Shown here: one piece after another, positions 52,796 through 61,425 of the stretch
How the letters are laid out: every line of letters begins with the position of its first letter
Position numbering within the stretch: position 1 is the stretch's first letter
Source of the DNA: Streptomyces cinnamoneus
GTDB taxonomy: Bacteria; Actinomycetota; Actinomycetes; Streptomycetales; Streptomycetaceae
DNA length: 64,000 nt
Assembly: GCF_002939475.1 (NCBI RefSeq)
Contig: NZ_PKFQ01000001.1
Coordinates: 3,965,001 to 4,029,000 of the forward strand
Reading direction: 5' to 3'
Notes under the pieces: generated by a model
Databases searched by the model: none
The model's input: the letters and a program-made list of their open reading frames with translations, nothing else
Told to the model about the DNA's origin: nothing
Made by a program: the position numbers and the translations under genes

Positions 52796-53799
52796 CAGGC
52801 GGAAACCTCCGTGAGGGGGGTGGGCTGGGTGGGGACGGCGGGCCCGGCGGGGCCGGGGCCCAGGAGGTCCCAGGCGAGCAGGCCGGCGCCCAGGCAGCCG
52901 GCGGTGTCCCCGAGGGCCGCCGGCACGATGTGGGGGGACGTCTGGAAGGTCAGGCGTCCGGCGACGGCCGCGCGCAGCGGCGCGAACAGCGTCTCGCCGG
53001 CCTCCGCGAGGCCGCCGCCGACGATGAGCGTGCGGGGGTCGAGGAGGGTGAGGGCCATGACCAGGCCGTCGGCGAGGGCCTCCACGGCGTCCTGCCAGAC
53101 GATGCGGGCGCGCGGGTCGCCGGCCTCGACGGCCGCGGCGCAGCCGGCGGCGTCGGCGTCCTCCTCGCCGCTCGCCGCGGCCCAGGCCCGGCCGACGGCC
53201 GAGGCGGAGGCGAGCGCCTCCAGACAGCCGCGGCCCCCGCAGCCGCAGGGCGGCGCGTCCGGGCCGGTCCGTACGCGGACGTGGCCGATCTCGCCCGCGG
53301 AGCCGTGGGCGCCCTCCTCGATGCGGCCGTCGATGCCGATGGCGCCGGCGATGCCGGTGCCGAGGGGGACGAAGAGGAAGCGGTCGGCGCCCTTGCCGGC
53401 GCCCAGGCGTCCCTCGGCCAGGCCGCCGGTGCGGACGTCGTGGCCGACGGCGACGGGTACGGCCGGGCTGGTGCCGGTGCCGGTGCTCAGGCGGGTGGCC
53501 AGCAGTTCGCGCAGGGGTACGTCGCGCCAGCCGAGGTTGGCGGCGTAGACCGCGGTGCCGGTCGCGGTGTCCACGAGGCCGGGCACGGCGACGCCGGCCG
53601 CGACCGCCGGCTCGCCGTACGCGCGCAGCCCGTGCTCCCGCAGCTCCGCGGCGAAGTCGAGGATGCCGGCCACCACGGCCTCGGGGCCCTGGTCGCGGCG
53701 GGTGGGCCGGCGGGCCTCGTGGAGCGGCTCGTTGTCCGCGCCGATCAGCGCGGCCTTGATGGCGGTGCCGCCGACGTCGAGGGCGATGACGTGTTTCAC
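52795..53799 (-). CDS. nagK: ROK-family N-acetylglucosamine kinase
   Basis: The 334-residue kinase phosphorylates GlcNAc. The ATP-binding motif is ALDVGGTAIKAALIG, and the sugar-binding/catalytic region includes AVGHDVRTGG. The zinc-binding Cys motif CGCGGRGCLE marks ROK proteins. It has no helix-turn-helix and so is a kinase, not a repressor. A dre site precedes the start by 28 bases. Confidence 0.95.
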   Translation of the reverse strand: MKHVIALDVGGTAIKAALIGADNEPLHEARRPTRRDQGPEAVVAGILDFAAELREHGLRAYGEPAVAAGVAVPGLVDTATGTAVYAANLGWRDVPLRELLATRLSTGTGTSPAVPVAVGHDVRTGGLAEGRLGAGKGADRFLFVPLGTGIAGAIGIDGRIEEGAHGSAGEIGHVRVRTGPDAPPCGCGGRGCLEALASASAVGRAWAAASGEEDADAAGCAAAVEAGDPRARIVWQDAVEALADGLVMALTLLDPRTLIVGGGLAEAGETLFAPLRAAVAGRLTFQTSPHIVPAALGDTAGCLGAGLLAWDLLGPGPAGPAVPTQPTPLTEVSA

Positions 53800-53826
53800 G
53801 TCGGTAGTTTCGCGCGTCGGGGCACG

Positions 53827-53842
53827 AAAGGTCTAGTCCACT
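53827..53842 (-). promoter_or_regulatory. dre (DasR operator) upstream of nagKA
   Basis: AAAGGTCTAGTCCACT matches ACTGGTCTAGACCACT at 13 of 16 positions, including the core GGTCTAG and CCACT. Its position just before nagK agrees with known DasR control of nagKA. Confidence 0.85.
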
Positions 53843-53986
53843 CGCCGGGGGCGGGGCCGGTGGGGTGGGGGGGTGTTCTCCCCGCCCCGCCCTTTCACCG
53901 TTTCCCGAGGCTGCCCCCCGCCCCCCCGCCCCCCGGCCCGCGGCGCGGGCGGTGCCCGGCCGCTGGGGCCGAAGCCGGGCCGGGGC

Positions 53987-54913
53987 CTATCCCCGCAGGA
54001 TCACGCTCCGCGTCAGATGGCGGGGCGCGTCGGGGGACAGGCCCCTCGACTCCGCCACCGCCACCGCCAGGCGCTGGGCGCGGACCAGGTCCGCCATCGG
54101 GTCGCGGCCGCCGATGTCGTCGGCGACGAGCGTGCCGCCCGTCTGCGCGATCTCGTCGGCCAGCCCCGGCGGCAGCGGGCCGAACGCCCACACCACCCGG
54201 CCCGGGCCGGCGACCGCGACCGGGCCGTGGCGGTACTCCATCGCCGGGTACGCCTCCGACCACGCGCCCGCCGCCTCCCGGATCTTCAGCGCCGCCTCCT
54301 GGGCCAGGCCGTACGTCCAGCCCGCCCCCAGGAACGTCCACTGCCCGGCCTCCGCCACCCCCGGCGGCAGCGGCTCGGTGACCGAGCCCTCCGCGGCCGT
54401 CGCGGCCTGCTCGACCGTGTCCGCCGGCAGGGGCCCGTGGGTCTCCAGGCCCGCGCGCAGGAAGGCCAGGGCCGTGGTCGCGAAGCGCGTCTGCACCACC
54501 GACTCCTCGTCCGCCCACTCGAGCACCGCCACCTCGTCCGCCGCGCCCGGCAAGGGGGTCTTCGGGTCGGCGGTGACGGCGAGCGTGGCCGTGCCCGCAC
54601 GGCTGCGCAGGGCGCCGAGCAGGCGCAGCACCTCGGTCGTCGTCCCGGACCGGGTGATCGCCACGACGCGGTCGTACGGGCGGTCGAGGGGGAACTCCGA
54701 CGCGGCGAAGGCGTCCGTCTCGCCCTGGCCCGCGGCCTCGCGCAGGGCGGCGTACGACTGGGCCATGAACCAGGACGTGCCGCAGCCGGTGACGGCCACC
54801 CGTTCGCCGGGGGCGGGCAGGCCGGGCGCGGCCGCCGCGGTGCGCGCGGCGCGGCGCCAGCAGTCGGGCTGGGTGGCGAGTTCGCGGGCGGTGAGAGAAG
54901 GGGACGGCTTCAT
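53987..54913 (-). CDS. SIS-domain sugar-phosphate isomerase (AgaS/GlmS-like)
   Basis: The 308-residue protein has two SIS domains. The first has VAVTGCGTSWFMAQSYAALRE with TRSGTTTEVLRL, and the second has WTFLGAGWTYGLAQEAALKIRE and AYPAMEYRHGPVA. It lacks the glutaminase domain of GlmS. Members include GlmS-like and AgaS aldose-ketose isomerases/deaminases, which act on amino-sugar phosphates. It is upstream of nagKA on the same strand, separated by the dre region. Confidence 0.88.
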   Translation of the reverse strand: MKPSPSLTARELATQPDCWRRAARTAAAAPGLPAPGERVAVTGCGTSWFMAQSYAALREAAGQGETDAFAASEFPLDRPYDRVVAITRSGTTTEVLRLLGALRSRAGTATLAVTADPKTPLPGAADEVAVLEWADEESVVQTRFATTALAFLRAGLETHGPLPADTVEQAATAAEGSVTEPLPPGVAEAGQWTFLGAGWTYGLAQEAALKIREAAGAWSEAYPAMEYRHGPVAVAGPGRVVWAFGPLPPGLADEIAQTGGTLVADDIGGRDPMADLVRAQRLAVAVAESRGLSPDAPRHLTRSVILRG

Positions 54914-55050
54914 GCGCTGGTGCTCCTCACGGCGGTGCGACAAGCGGACCTTCCGTGGATAGCAGTCCCGTGTGACCTGGGGGAAGAGTGCTAGGCCGAT
55001 ACCGAAGCGCAACGCGGAGGCCGTAGCCCGTAAGGTGGCGCGCGGGAGAA

Positions 55051-55104
55051 ACTCACGGTCTCCACGGGACTCACGGTCTCCAGGGGGGAGATTCACGGTC
55101 TCCA
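55051..55104 (+). repeat. Three direct repeats upstream of the sugar-binding lipoprotein gene
   Basis: ACTCACGGTCTCCA occurs at 55051, 55069 and (as ATTCACGGTCTCCA) 55091. Spacing is 18 then 22 bases. The last copy ends 35 bases before the GTG. They look like an operator or leader array for the divergent sugar genes, and do not match dre. Confidence 0.75.
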
Positions 55105-55139
55105 CAGAGCGAACACGAACCACGAGGTGGGTAGCAGCA

Positions 55140-56417
55140 GTGCAGCGGCGGCGGTTCCTTGGCATGACGGCGGCGGGTGCCGCCACGGCGGCGTTGGCGC
55201 CGGCGCTGACGGCGTGCGGCGCCGAGACCCCCGGCGGCGACACGAAGCTGAAGCTCGTCGCGGCCGACTACGGCGACAACGCGGCGAACAGCTCCAAGAA
55301 GTACTGGAGCTCCCTGGCCAAGGCCTTCGAGTCCAAGAACAAGGGCATCAAGGTCGACGTCCAGGTCTACAGCTGGACCGAGGTCGACAAGAAGGTCGCC
55401 GACATGGTCGCCGCGGGCAAGGCCCCCGACCTCGCGCAGATCGGCGCGTACGCCGACTTCGCCGCGGCCGGCAAGCTCTACAGCGCCGACCAGCTGCTCT
55501 CCATCCCCACTCAGGCCGACTTCATCTCCGGCATCGCGCGCGCGGGCGAGGTGCACCGCGTGCAGTACGGCCTGCCGTTCGTCTCCAGCACCCGCCTGCT
55601 CTTCTACAACAAGAAGCTCTTCGCCAAGGCCGGCGTCGCCAAGGCCCCCGAGAGCTGGGACGAGCTCCAGGCCGCCGCGGTCAAGCTCAAGGCGGCCGGC
55701 GTGCAGATACCTTTCGGCCTGCCCCTGGGCCCCGAAGAGGCGCCCGCCGAGATGATGATGTGGATCCTCAGCGCCGGCGGTGGCTACACCGACAAGAACA
55801 GCACCTACACGATCGACTCCGAGGCCAACGTCAAGGCCTTCAAGTGGCTGCGTGACGAGCTCGTCGGCAAGGGCCTCGTCGGCCCCGGCGACCCCGCCCG
55901 CACCAACCGCCAGGACGTCTTCGACGCCTTCACGCGCGGCGAGGTCGGCATGCTCAACGGCCACCCGACGCTGATGCAGCAGGCCAAGGCCAAGCGCATC
56001 GACTTCGACACGGCGCCGCTGCCGGGCTACGCGGGCAAGGCCAAGGCGACCATGGGCGTCGCCGACTGGATGATGGCGTTCAGGCAGAACGGCCACCGCG
56101 AGCAGATCGGCAAGTTCCTCGACTTCGTCTACAGCAAGGACAACGTGCTGTCCTTCTGCACGGACTACCGCCTGCTGCCGGTGACCACCGCCGCCTCCGA
56201 GGCGATGCGCGCCGAGCGCGCCAACGCCGACCTGTGGCCCTTCCTGGGGCAGCTGACGAACGCCGAGTTCTACCCGGCGGACAAGACCTCCTGGGCGAAG
56301 GTCAGCAAGACGGTCAAGGAGAAGATCGGCATGGCCGTGCGCCCCGGCGGCGACCCCGAGTCCATCCTCAGCGAGATCCAGCGCGAGGCGACCGCGACGG
56401 AGAACACCGGCCGGTAG
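55140..56417 (+). CDS. ABC transporter sugar-binding lipoprotein
   Basis: A 425-residue family 1 extracellular solute-binding protein. A twin-arginine-type signal (RRRFLGMTAAG) leads to a lipobox LTAC. The mature domain includes YADFAAAGKLYSAD and YNKKLFAKAGV. I chose the GTG with GAGGTGGG upstream; the frame is open 56 codons further 5'. No permease genes are adjacent, so it may use an unlinked permease and the MsiK ATPase. Divergence from the SIS gene suggests an amino-sugar or oligosaccharide ligand. Confidence 0.9.
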   Translation: MQRRRFLGMTAAGAATAALAPALTACGAETPGGDTKLKLVAADYGDNAANSSKKYWSSLAKAFESKNKGIKVDVQVYSWTEVDKKVADMVAAGKAPDLAQIGAYADFAAAGKLYSADQLLSIPTQADFISGIARAGEVHRVQYGLPFVSSTRLLFYNKKLFAKAGVAKAPESWDELQAAAVKLKAAGVQIPFGLPLGPEEAPAEMMMWILSAGGGYTDKNSTYTIDSEANVKAFKWLRDELVGKGLVGPGDPARTNRQDVFDAFTRGEVGMLNGHPTLMQQAKAKRIDFDTAPLPGYAGKAKATMGVADWMMAFRQNGHREQIGKFLDFVYSKDNVLSFCTDYRLLPVTTAASEAMRAERANADLWPFLGQLTNAEFYPADKTSWAKVSKTVKEKIGMAVRPGGDPESILSEIQREATATENTGR

Positions 56418-56441
56418 GGCCGCCCCGGTACGTTGGAGCAC

Positions 56442-56702
56442 GTGGAGTCGTACGAGGAGCACGGCGCGCCGGAGCCCGGCGCGCTGTCCGAGCGGGAGCT
56501 GGGCGTGCTCGCGCTGGAGCGGGAGTCGTGGGCCGGGCCCGGCGCGAAGGAACGCGCCGTCCGGGAGCGGCTCGGCATCACCCCGACCCGCTACTACCAG
56601 CTTCTCAACGCCCTCCTCGACGACCGCCGCGCCCTGGAGCACGACCCCGTCACGGTCAACCGGCTGCGGCGGCTGCGCGACGCCCGCCGCGCGCGTCGCT
56701 GA
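56442..56702 (+). CDS. DUF3263 protein
   Basis: The 86-residue product contains the DUF3263 core ALSERELGVLALERESWAGPGAKE and the helix-turn-helix-like RLGITPTRYYQLLNALLDD. Function unknown; a small DNA-binding role is possible. I chose the GTG with GGAG upstream. It lies between the lipoprotein and otsB. Confidence 0.85.
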   Translation: MESYEEHGAPEPGALSERELGVLALERESWAGPGAKERAVRERLGITPTRYYQLLNALLDDRRALEHDPVTVNRLRRLRDARRARR

Positions 56703-56765
56703 GCGCCCCGCACCGCCCCTCGCGGCGGGGGCATCCCCGGCCGCCGCGTGGGTAGGGTCGCCCCC

Positions 56766-57626
56766 ATGGGCAGCCACTCCCTTCCCGCACCCGTGACCGA
56801 GGCCGGCCGCGAGGGCCTGGCCGCGCTGCTCGCGCGGCCGGAGCGCGCGGTCGTCGCGCTGGACTTCGACGGCACCCTCGCCCCGATCGTCCCCGACCCC
56901 GAGCGGGCCCGCGCCCACCCCGGCGCCGTGCCGGCCCTGGCCCGGCTGGCCCCGCACCTGGCCTCCGTCGTCGTGATCACCGGACGGCCGGCGGACGTCG
57001 CGGTGCGGTACGGCGGCTTCGCCGGCGTCGCGGGCCTCGACCGCCTGGTCGTGCTCGGCCACTACGGCGCCGAGCGCTGGGACGCGGCGACCGGCACCGT
57101 GAGCGCCCCCGCCCCACATCCCGGCGTCGCGGCCGCACGGGCCGAGCTGCCCGGCCTCCTCGACGCGTCGGGCGCCTGGAAGGACGCCGCGTGGCCGCAG
57201 TCCGCGCCCGTCGAGGACAAGGGCGGGCGCGCCGTCGCCGTCCACACCCGGCGCGCCCCCGACCCGCAGGCCGCCTTCGAGGCCCTGCGCGCCCCGCTCG
57301 CCGGTCTCGCCGAGCGGCACGGCCTGGTCCTGGAGCCGGGCCGGCTGGTGCTGGAGCTCCGCCCGCCGGGCATGGACAAGGGCGTGGCCCTCGCCGGCCA
57401 CGTCCGTGCCACGGGCGCCGGGTCCGTCCTGTACGCCGGTGACGACCTCGGCGACCTCGCCGCCTTCGCGGCCGTCGAGGAGCTGCGCCCGCAGGGCGTG
57501 CCCGGGCTGCTGGTGGGCAGCGGCAGCGCCGAGGTCACCGCGCTCGCCGAGCGCGCCGACCTCGTCGTGGACGGGCCGGACGGCGTCGTGGAACTGCTGA
57601 CGGCGCTGGCGGACGAGCTCGGCTGA
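56766..57626 (+). CDS. otsB: Trehalose-6-phosphate phosphatase
   Basis: The 286-residue HAD phosphatase converts trehalose 6-phosphate to trehalose. The nucleophile motif is VVALDFDGTLAPI, and the C-terminal metal motif is YAGDDLGDLAAF. It lies convergent to, and 3' of, otsA with the HNH-like lipoprotein gene between. Length is normal for bacterial OtsB. Confidence 0.93.
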   Translation: MGSHSLPAPVTEAGREGLAALLARPERAVVALDFDGTLAPIVPDPERARAHPGAVPALARLAPHLASVVVITGRPADVAVRYGGFAGVAGLDRLVVLGHYGAERWDAATGTVSAPAPHPGVAAARAELPGLLDASGAWKDAAWPQSAPVEDKGGRAVAVHTRRAPDPQAAFEALRAPLAGLAERHGLVLEPGRLVLELRPPGMDKGVALAGHVRATGAGSVLYAGDDLGDLAAFAAVEELRPQGVPGLLVGSGSAEVTALAERADLVVDGPDGVVELLTALADELG

Positions 57627-57694
57627 CCCCGTCCGCCGTCCCCCGTTCCCCTTCTACCGGTCCTTACGGCGTCTTCCTTCCGGTCCTTCCGGCG

Positions 57695-58477
57695 TCAGCC
57701 GTCGTCCTCGTCCTTCTGCTCCTCCTTCGGCGCCTTCTTGTCCGTGCTGACGCCGAGCACGGACAGCGCGGTCGTCCAGTCCTTCGCGATGGCCCGCTGG
57801 GCCGTCACCAGGTCCGTCTTCCCCGCGCAGATGGCGGCCTTGACCTTGCTCTCGACCACGTCCTTGGGGTTGTTCGGCCCGGCACCGGCCTTGTGGCCGG
57901 GGGAGGGCGGCTGGACCCAGAGGTTGCGGGGGTCGTTGGGGTCGCCGCCGAGCTGGAGACTGATGAGGTGGTCGTACTCGGCGTCCTTCAGCGAGCCCTT
58001 GTAGCCGTACGACGCGGCGTTGGCGGTCTTCTCGCGGCCGGTGATGTTCGTGGGCGGCCGGATGCCGGCGGTGTAACCGCCGCGGCAGATGGTGGTCTTG
58101 AGGGTGGCCTGGGTGACCTTCGGATTGGTCGCGCCCGGCGTGCACTTGGGGTCGGGCAACGGCTGCTTGTCGGCGGTGTAGCGGTAGGCACAGGTGCCGG
58201 GGGCGGGCTGCTGCTGCACGGTGTAGGCGGGCTGGGGGCCGGGGCCTGCGGGGATCGTGCCGTCGGCCGTGCCGCCGGAGGGACCGCCGGGTGAGGCCGT
58301 GCCCGAGGGGGTCCCCGGAGCGGGGCCCGTGGGTGGGGGCGCGGCCGACTGGCCGGCCTTCGTGCCCTTGGCGTCGGTCTTGTCGTCGCCGCCGGAGTCG
58401 GAGGAGCAGCCGGCGGCCGTGAGGACGATGACGGTGGTGGCAGCCGTGAGTACGGCCCAGCGCGGGGCTATTGGCAT
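57695..58477 (-). CDS. Lipoprotein with HNH-nuclease-like domain
   Basis: The 260-residue protein has a lipobox (TAAGC, residue about 24), a Pro/Gly/Ala linker, and a domain with EYDHLISLQLGGDPNDPRNLWVQPP. This is the HNH-like arrangement of D/H, LGG and N residues; a short charged tail follows. It is predicted outside the cell membrane. It may be a surface nuclease or a non-catalytic relative. It lies between convergent otsB and otsA. Confidence 0.8.
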   Translation of the reverse strand: MPIAPRWAVLTAATTVIVLTAAGCSSDSGGDDKTDAKGTKAGQSAAPPPTGPAPGTPSGTASPGGPSGGTADGTIPAGPGPQPAYTVQQQPAPGTCAYRYTADKQPLPDPKCTPGATNPKVTQATLKTTICRGGYTAGIRPPTNITGREKTANAASYGYKGSLKDAEYDHLISLQLGGDPNDPRNLWVQPPSPGHKAGAGPNNPKDVVESKVKAAICAGKTDLVTAQRAIAKDWTTALSVLGVSTDKKAPKEEQKDEDDG

Positions 58478-58610
58478 GTGACATGGCTACCCGGGGCGGA
58501 CCCGGCTGCCGCGCCGCACCGCGCCGGGGCGGAAGCGTCCGCCGCGCACGGCACGGCGGGGCGGGGGCGGCGCGTGCTCCGGTCGCGTGGGCGCGCGCCA
58601 CCCCCCGGGG

Positions 58611-60110
58611 CTACCGCCGGGAGGCGTCCCCGCCCGGCCCGGACCGTTCCAGCGCGGCCAGTTGGTCCACGAACCACCGCGCCGGTGACAGCGCCGTCGC
58701 CGCCGAGGCCAGCCGCTTCGTGCGCTCCGCCCGCTCCGCCGGGTCCATCGACAGCGCCTCGTGGAGGGCGCGGGCGGTGGCCTCCACGTCGTACGGGTTG
58801 ACCGTGATCGCGTCGTCGCCGAGCTCCGCCGCCGCGCCGGCCTCGCGCGAGAGGACCAGGGCGCAGCCGCGGTCGGAGACCACGGGCACCTCCTTGGCGA
58901 CCAGGTTCATGCCGTCCCGGATGGGGTTGACCAGCGCCACGTCCGCGAGCCGGTAGGCGGCCAGCGACCGGGGGAAGTCGTCCTCCAGATGGAGGACGAC
59001 CGGCTCCCAGTCCTCCGTGCCGAACGCGGCGTTGATCTCCCGGGCGACCCGGGCCACCTCGGCCATGTAGTGGCGGTAGACCACGAGGTCCTGGCGGGAG
59101 GGGTAGGCGAAGGCGATGTGCACGACCTTGCCGCGCCACTGCGGACGGTCCTCCAGCAGCCGCCGGTAGGCGCGCAGGCCGCGCACGATGTTCTTGGACA
59201 ACTCGGTGCGGTCGACCCGGACGATCGCCCTGCGGCCCGGCCCGACGCGCTCGCGCAGCACCGCCATCCGCTGTTCCACGTCCTCCCGGTGGGCGCGCTC
59301 GCGCAGGAAGTCGCCGTCCGCGCCGAGCCCGTGCACCCCGAGCCGCGTCGTCCGCCCCTCGAACCGCACGGCCACGGCCGCGCCGCCCGCGCCGTCCTCC
59401 CGCACGACCTCCGCTCCCAGCACGTCCGCGCAGCACCCCGCGAAGGCCTCCGCCCAGCGCCGGGTGAGGAACGCCGCCCGGTCGCCGCCCAGGACGCCGC
59501 GCAGGACCTGCTCGGCGATGTCGTCCGGCAGCAGGCGGTAGTAGTCCGGCGGGGCCCAGGGCGTGTGCGAGAAGTGCCCGATCCGCAGGTCCGGGCGGCG
59601 CTCCCGGAGCAGCCCCGGCACCAGCGTGAGGTGGTAGTCCTGGACGAGCACGGAGGCGCCCTCCGCGGCCTCCTCCGCGAGGGCGTCCGCGAAGGCGGTG
59701 TTGTACGCCTCGTACGCCGCCCACTGCGCGCGGAACTCCGCGTCGAAGACCGGTTCGAGCGGGGTCTGCCAGAGCATGTGGTGGAGGAACCACAGCACCG
59801 AATTGGCCACCCCGTTGTAGGCGGCGGCGAAGGTGTCGGGCGCGATGTCCAGCATCCGCACCCGGTGGCCTGCGGTGTCGGACGCGGGGAGCCTCGGGCC
59901 CGCGCGGCGGGCCGCCTCGCGGTCCCCCTCGCCCATCGCGGCGCACACCCACACCGCCCCGGCGTCCGGCCCGATGGCGCTGAGTCCCGAGACCAGGCCG
60001 CCACCGCCCCGCCCCGCCGCGAGCGACCCGTCCTCGCGCAGCTTGTACGCGACGGGCCCGCGGTTGGAGGCGACGACGATGGGTGCGCTGTGCGTGTGCT
60101 CATCGACCAT
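58611..60110 (-). CDS. otsA: Trehalose-6-phosphate synthase
   Basis: The 499-residue GT20 enzyme joins UDP-glucose (or GDP-glucose) with glucose 6-phosphate. Recognised motifs are VVASNRGPVAY, the DYHLTLVP region, GHFSHTPWAPP, VDRTELSKNI and DGMNLVAKE. The C-terminal region ends without an attached phosphatase domain. The ATG start has a weak CAAGG site. It is followed upstream by gpgS on the same strand, 41 bases away. Confidence 0.95.
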   Translation of the reverse strand: MVDEHTHSAPIVVASNRGPVAYKLREDGSLAAGRGGGGLVSGLSAIGPDAGAVWVCAAMGEGDREAARRAGPRLPASDTAGHRVRMLDIAPDTFAAAYNGVANSVLWFLHHMLWQTPLEPVFDAEFRAQWAAYEAYNTAFADALAEEAAEGASVLVQDYHLTLVPGLLRERRPDLRIGHFSHTPWAPPDYYRLLPDDIAEQVLRGVLGGDRAAFLTRRWAEAFAGCCADVLGAEVVREDGAGGAAVAVRFEGRTTRLGVHGLGADGDFLRERAHREDVEQRMAVLRERVGPGRRAIVRVDRTELSKNIVRGLRAYRRLLEDRPQWRGKVVHIAFAYPSRQDLVVYRHYMAEVARVAREINAAFGTEDWEPVVLHLEDDFPRSLAAYRLADVALVNPIRDGMNLVAKEVPVVSDRGCALVLSREAGAAAELGDDAITVNPYDVEATARALHEALSMDPAERAERTKRLASAATALSPARWFVDQLAALERSGPGGDASRR

Positions 60111-60151
60111 GACCGCAGCCTTGCCGCCCGGCGAACCGCTCAAACGTACGC

Positions 60152-61099
60152 CTAAGCGGCATGCCGCCGGGCGTACTCCGGTATCTCCGTCATCGGCGGC
60201 CGCTCCAGCGTGTCCACCTCGTACGTGCGCGGGACGAATCCCTCCGCCGTCCGCTCGAACTGGGTGAGCGCCGGGCGCACCAGATGGCCGCGGGCCAGTC
60301 GCAGCTGCGCGGTGCGGTAGATGGCGGCGGCCATCCGGCCGAGCGCGCGCCCGTCCTGGTGGCGGTGCTTGCGCACGCCCACGTCCACCTGGGCCAGCGC
60401 GTCCAGCCCCACGGTGTGCAGCGCGTCCACCAGCAGACCCAGCTCCACGCCGTACCCCACGGGGAACGGCAGCCGCTCCAGCAGCGAACGCCGGGCCGCG
60501 TACTCGCCGCCCAGCGGCTGCACGAAACCCGCCAGCTGCGGCCAGTGCAGGTTCAGCAGCGGACGGGCCACCAGCTCGGTGACCCGGCCGCCCTGGCCGG
60601 ACAGCGAGCCGAGGGGGCGGTCGTACATCGCCTTGACGAAGTCGACGTCCGGGTCGGTCAGCAGCGGGCCGACGATCCCCGAGACGAAGTCCGCGGAGAA
60701 CTCCTTCAGGTCCGCGTCGACGAAGCACACCACATCGCCGGTCGTCACCAGCAGCGACCGCCACAGCACCTCACCCTTGCCGGGCAGCGCGGGCAGCCGC
60801 GGCAGGATCGCGTCGCGGGGCTCCACCCGCGCCCCGGCGGCCGCGGCGACCTCCGCGGTGCGGTCCGTGGACCCCGAGTCCAGCACCACCAGCTCGTCGA
60901 CCAGGGGCACGTCCCCGGTCATCAGCTCCCGGCGGATGACGGCCGCGATCTCGCCGACCGTGGCCTCCTCGTCCAGCGCCGGCAGCACGACGCTGACCGT
61001 GGTGCCGGAGCCCGCTTTCGCGGCGAGCAGCTGGTCGAGCGGACGGTCGGCTGCGGACCAGGACCGCCGGGCGAGCCAGCGCTCCACCTCTTCCAGCAC
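60152..61099 (-). CDS. gpgS: Glucosyl-3-phosphoglycerate synthase
   Basis: The 315-residue GT81 enzyme starts methylglucose lipopolysaccharide or glucosylglycerate synthesis in actinobacteria. The nucleotide-sugar motif is VVLPALDEEATVGEI, the metal site FVDADLKEF, and GYGVELGLLVDAL is conserved. The GTG start has AGGAG nine bases upstream. It precedes otsA on the same strand, so the two may be one unit. It links to stress and compatible solute metabolism. Confidence 0.92.
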   Translation of the reverse strand: MLEEVERWLARRSWSAADRPLDQLLAAKAGSGTTVSVVLPALDEEATVGEIAAVIRRELMTGDVPLVDELVVLDSGSTDRTAEVAAAAGARVEPRDAILPRLPALPGKGEVLWRSLLVTTGDVVCFVDADLKEFSADFVSGIVGPLLTDPDVDFVKAMYDRPLGSLSGQGGRVTELVARPLLNLHWPQLAGFVQPLGGEYAARRSLLERLPFPVGYGVELGLLVDALHTVGLDALAQVDVGVRKHRHQDGRALGRMAAAIYRTAQLRLARGHLVRPALTQFERTAEGFVPRTYEVDTLERPPMTEIPEYARRHAA

Positions 61100-61266
61100 G
61101 TGTACGACTCCTCATGTTCGTGGCATGCGTGGTGACGCATCTCGCGGTGCGGACGACCCTCTCAAGCGTCCGTGCCTTCGGTTACAGTCTTGAACAACGC
61201 GGAGAGCCCCCGCATGCCGGGGTCGCGTCGCGCACAAACGCCTGGGCCCCGCCCAGCGCCATACCG

Positions 61267-61406
61267 CTCATCCAGAGGGGCAGAGGGACACGGCCCGTTG
61301 AAGCCCCGGCAACCCTCCAGCCGGTCTCACCGATCACTCGGCGAGGCTCCCGGCGGGGAAGGTGCCAATTCCGTCTCATGGCGAGGTTCGCCATGAGGAA
61401 GATGAG
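61267..61406 (+). ncRNA. SAM-I riboswitch upstream of thrC
   Basis: The S-box core is present: CTCATCCAGAGG, AGGGACACGGCCCGTTGAAG, CCGGCAACC, AAGGTGCCAATTCC, and the P1 closure GATGAG. P1 pairs 61267-61272 with 61401-61406. The end of P1 runs into GAGGAG, the likely Shine-Dalgarno sequence of thrC, suggesting translational control by S-adenosylmethionine. A hairpin at 61377-61395 (P4-like) is also visible. Confidence 0.92.
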
Positions 61407-61425
61407 GAGAAAGGGCCTCGCCTCC

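Noticed and set aside
53987..55243. Longer 418-codon version of the SIS protein
   Set aside because: The extra N-terminal part crosses the divergent promoter and the repeat array and has no domain; ATG at 54913 fits the family.
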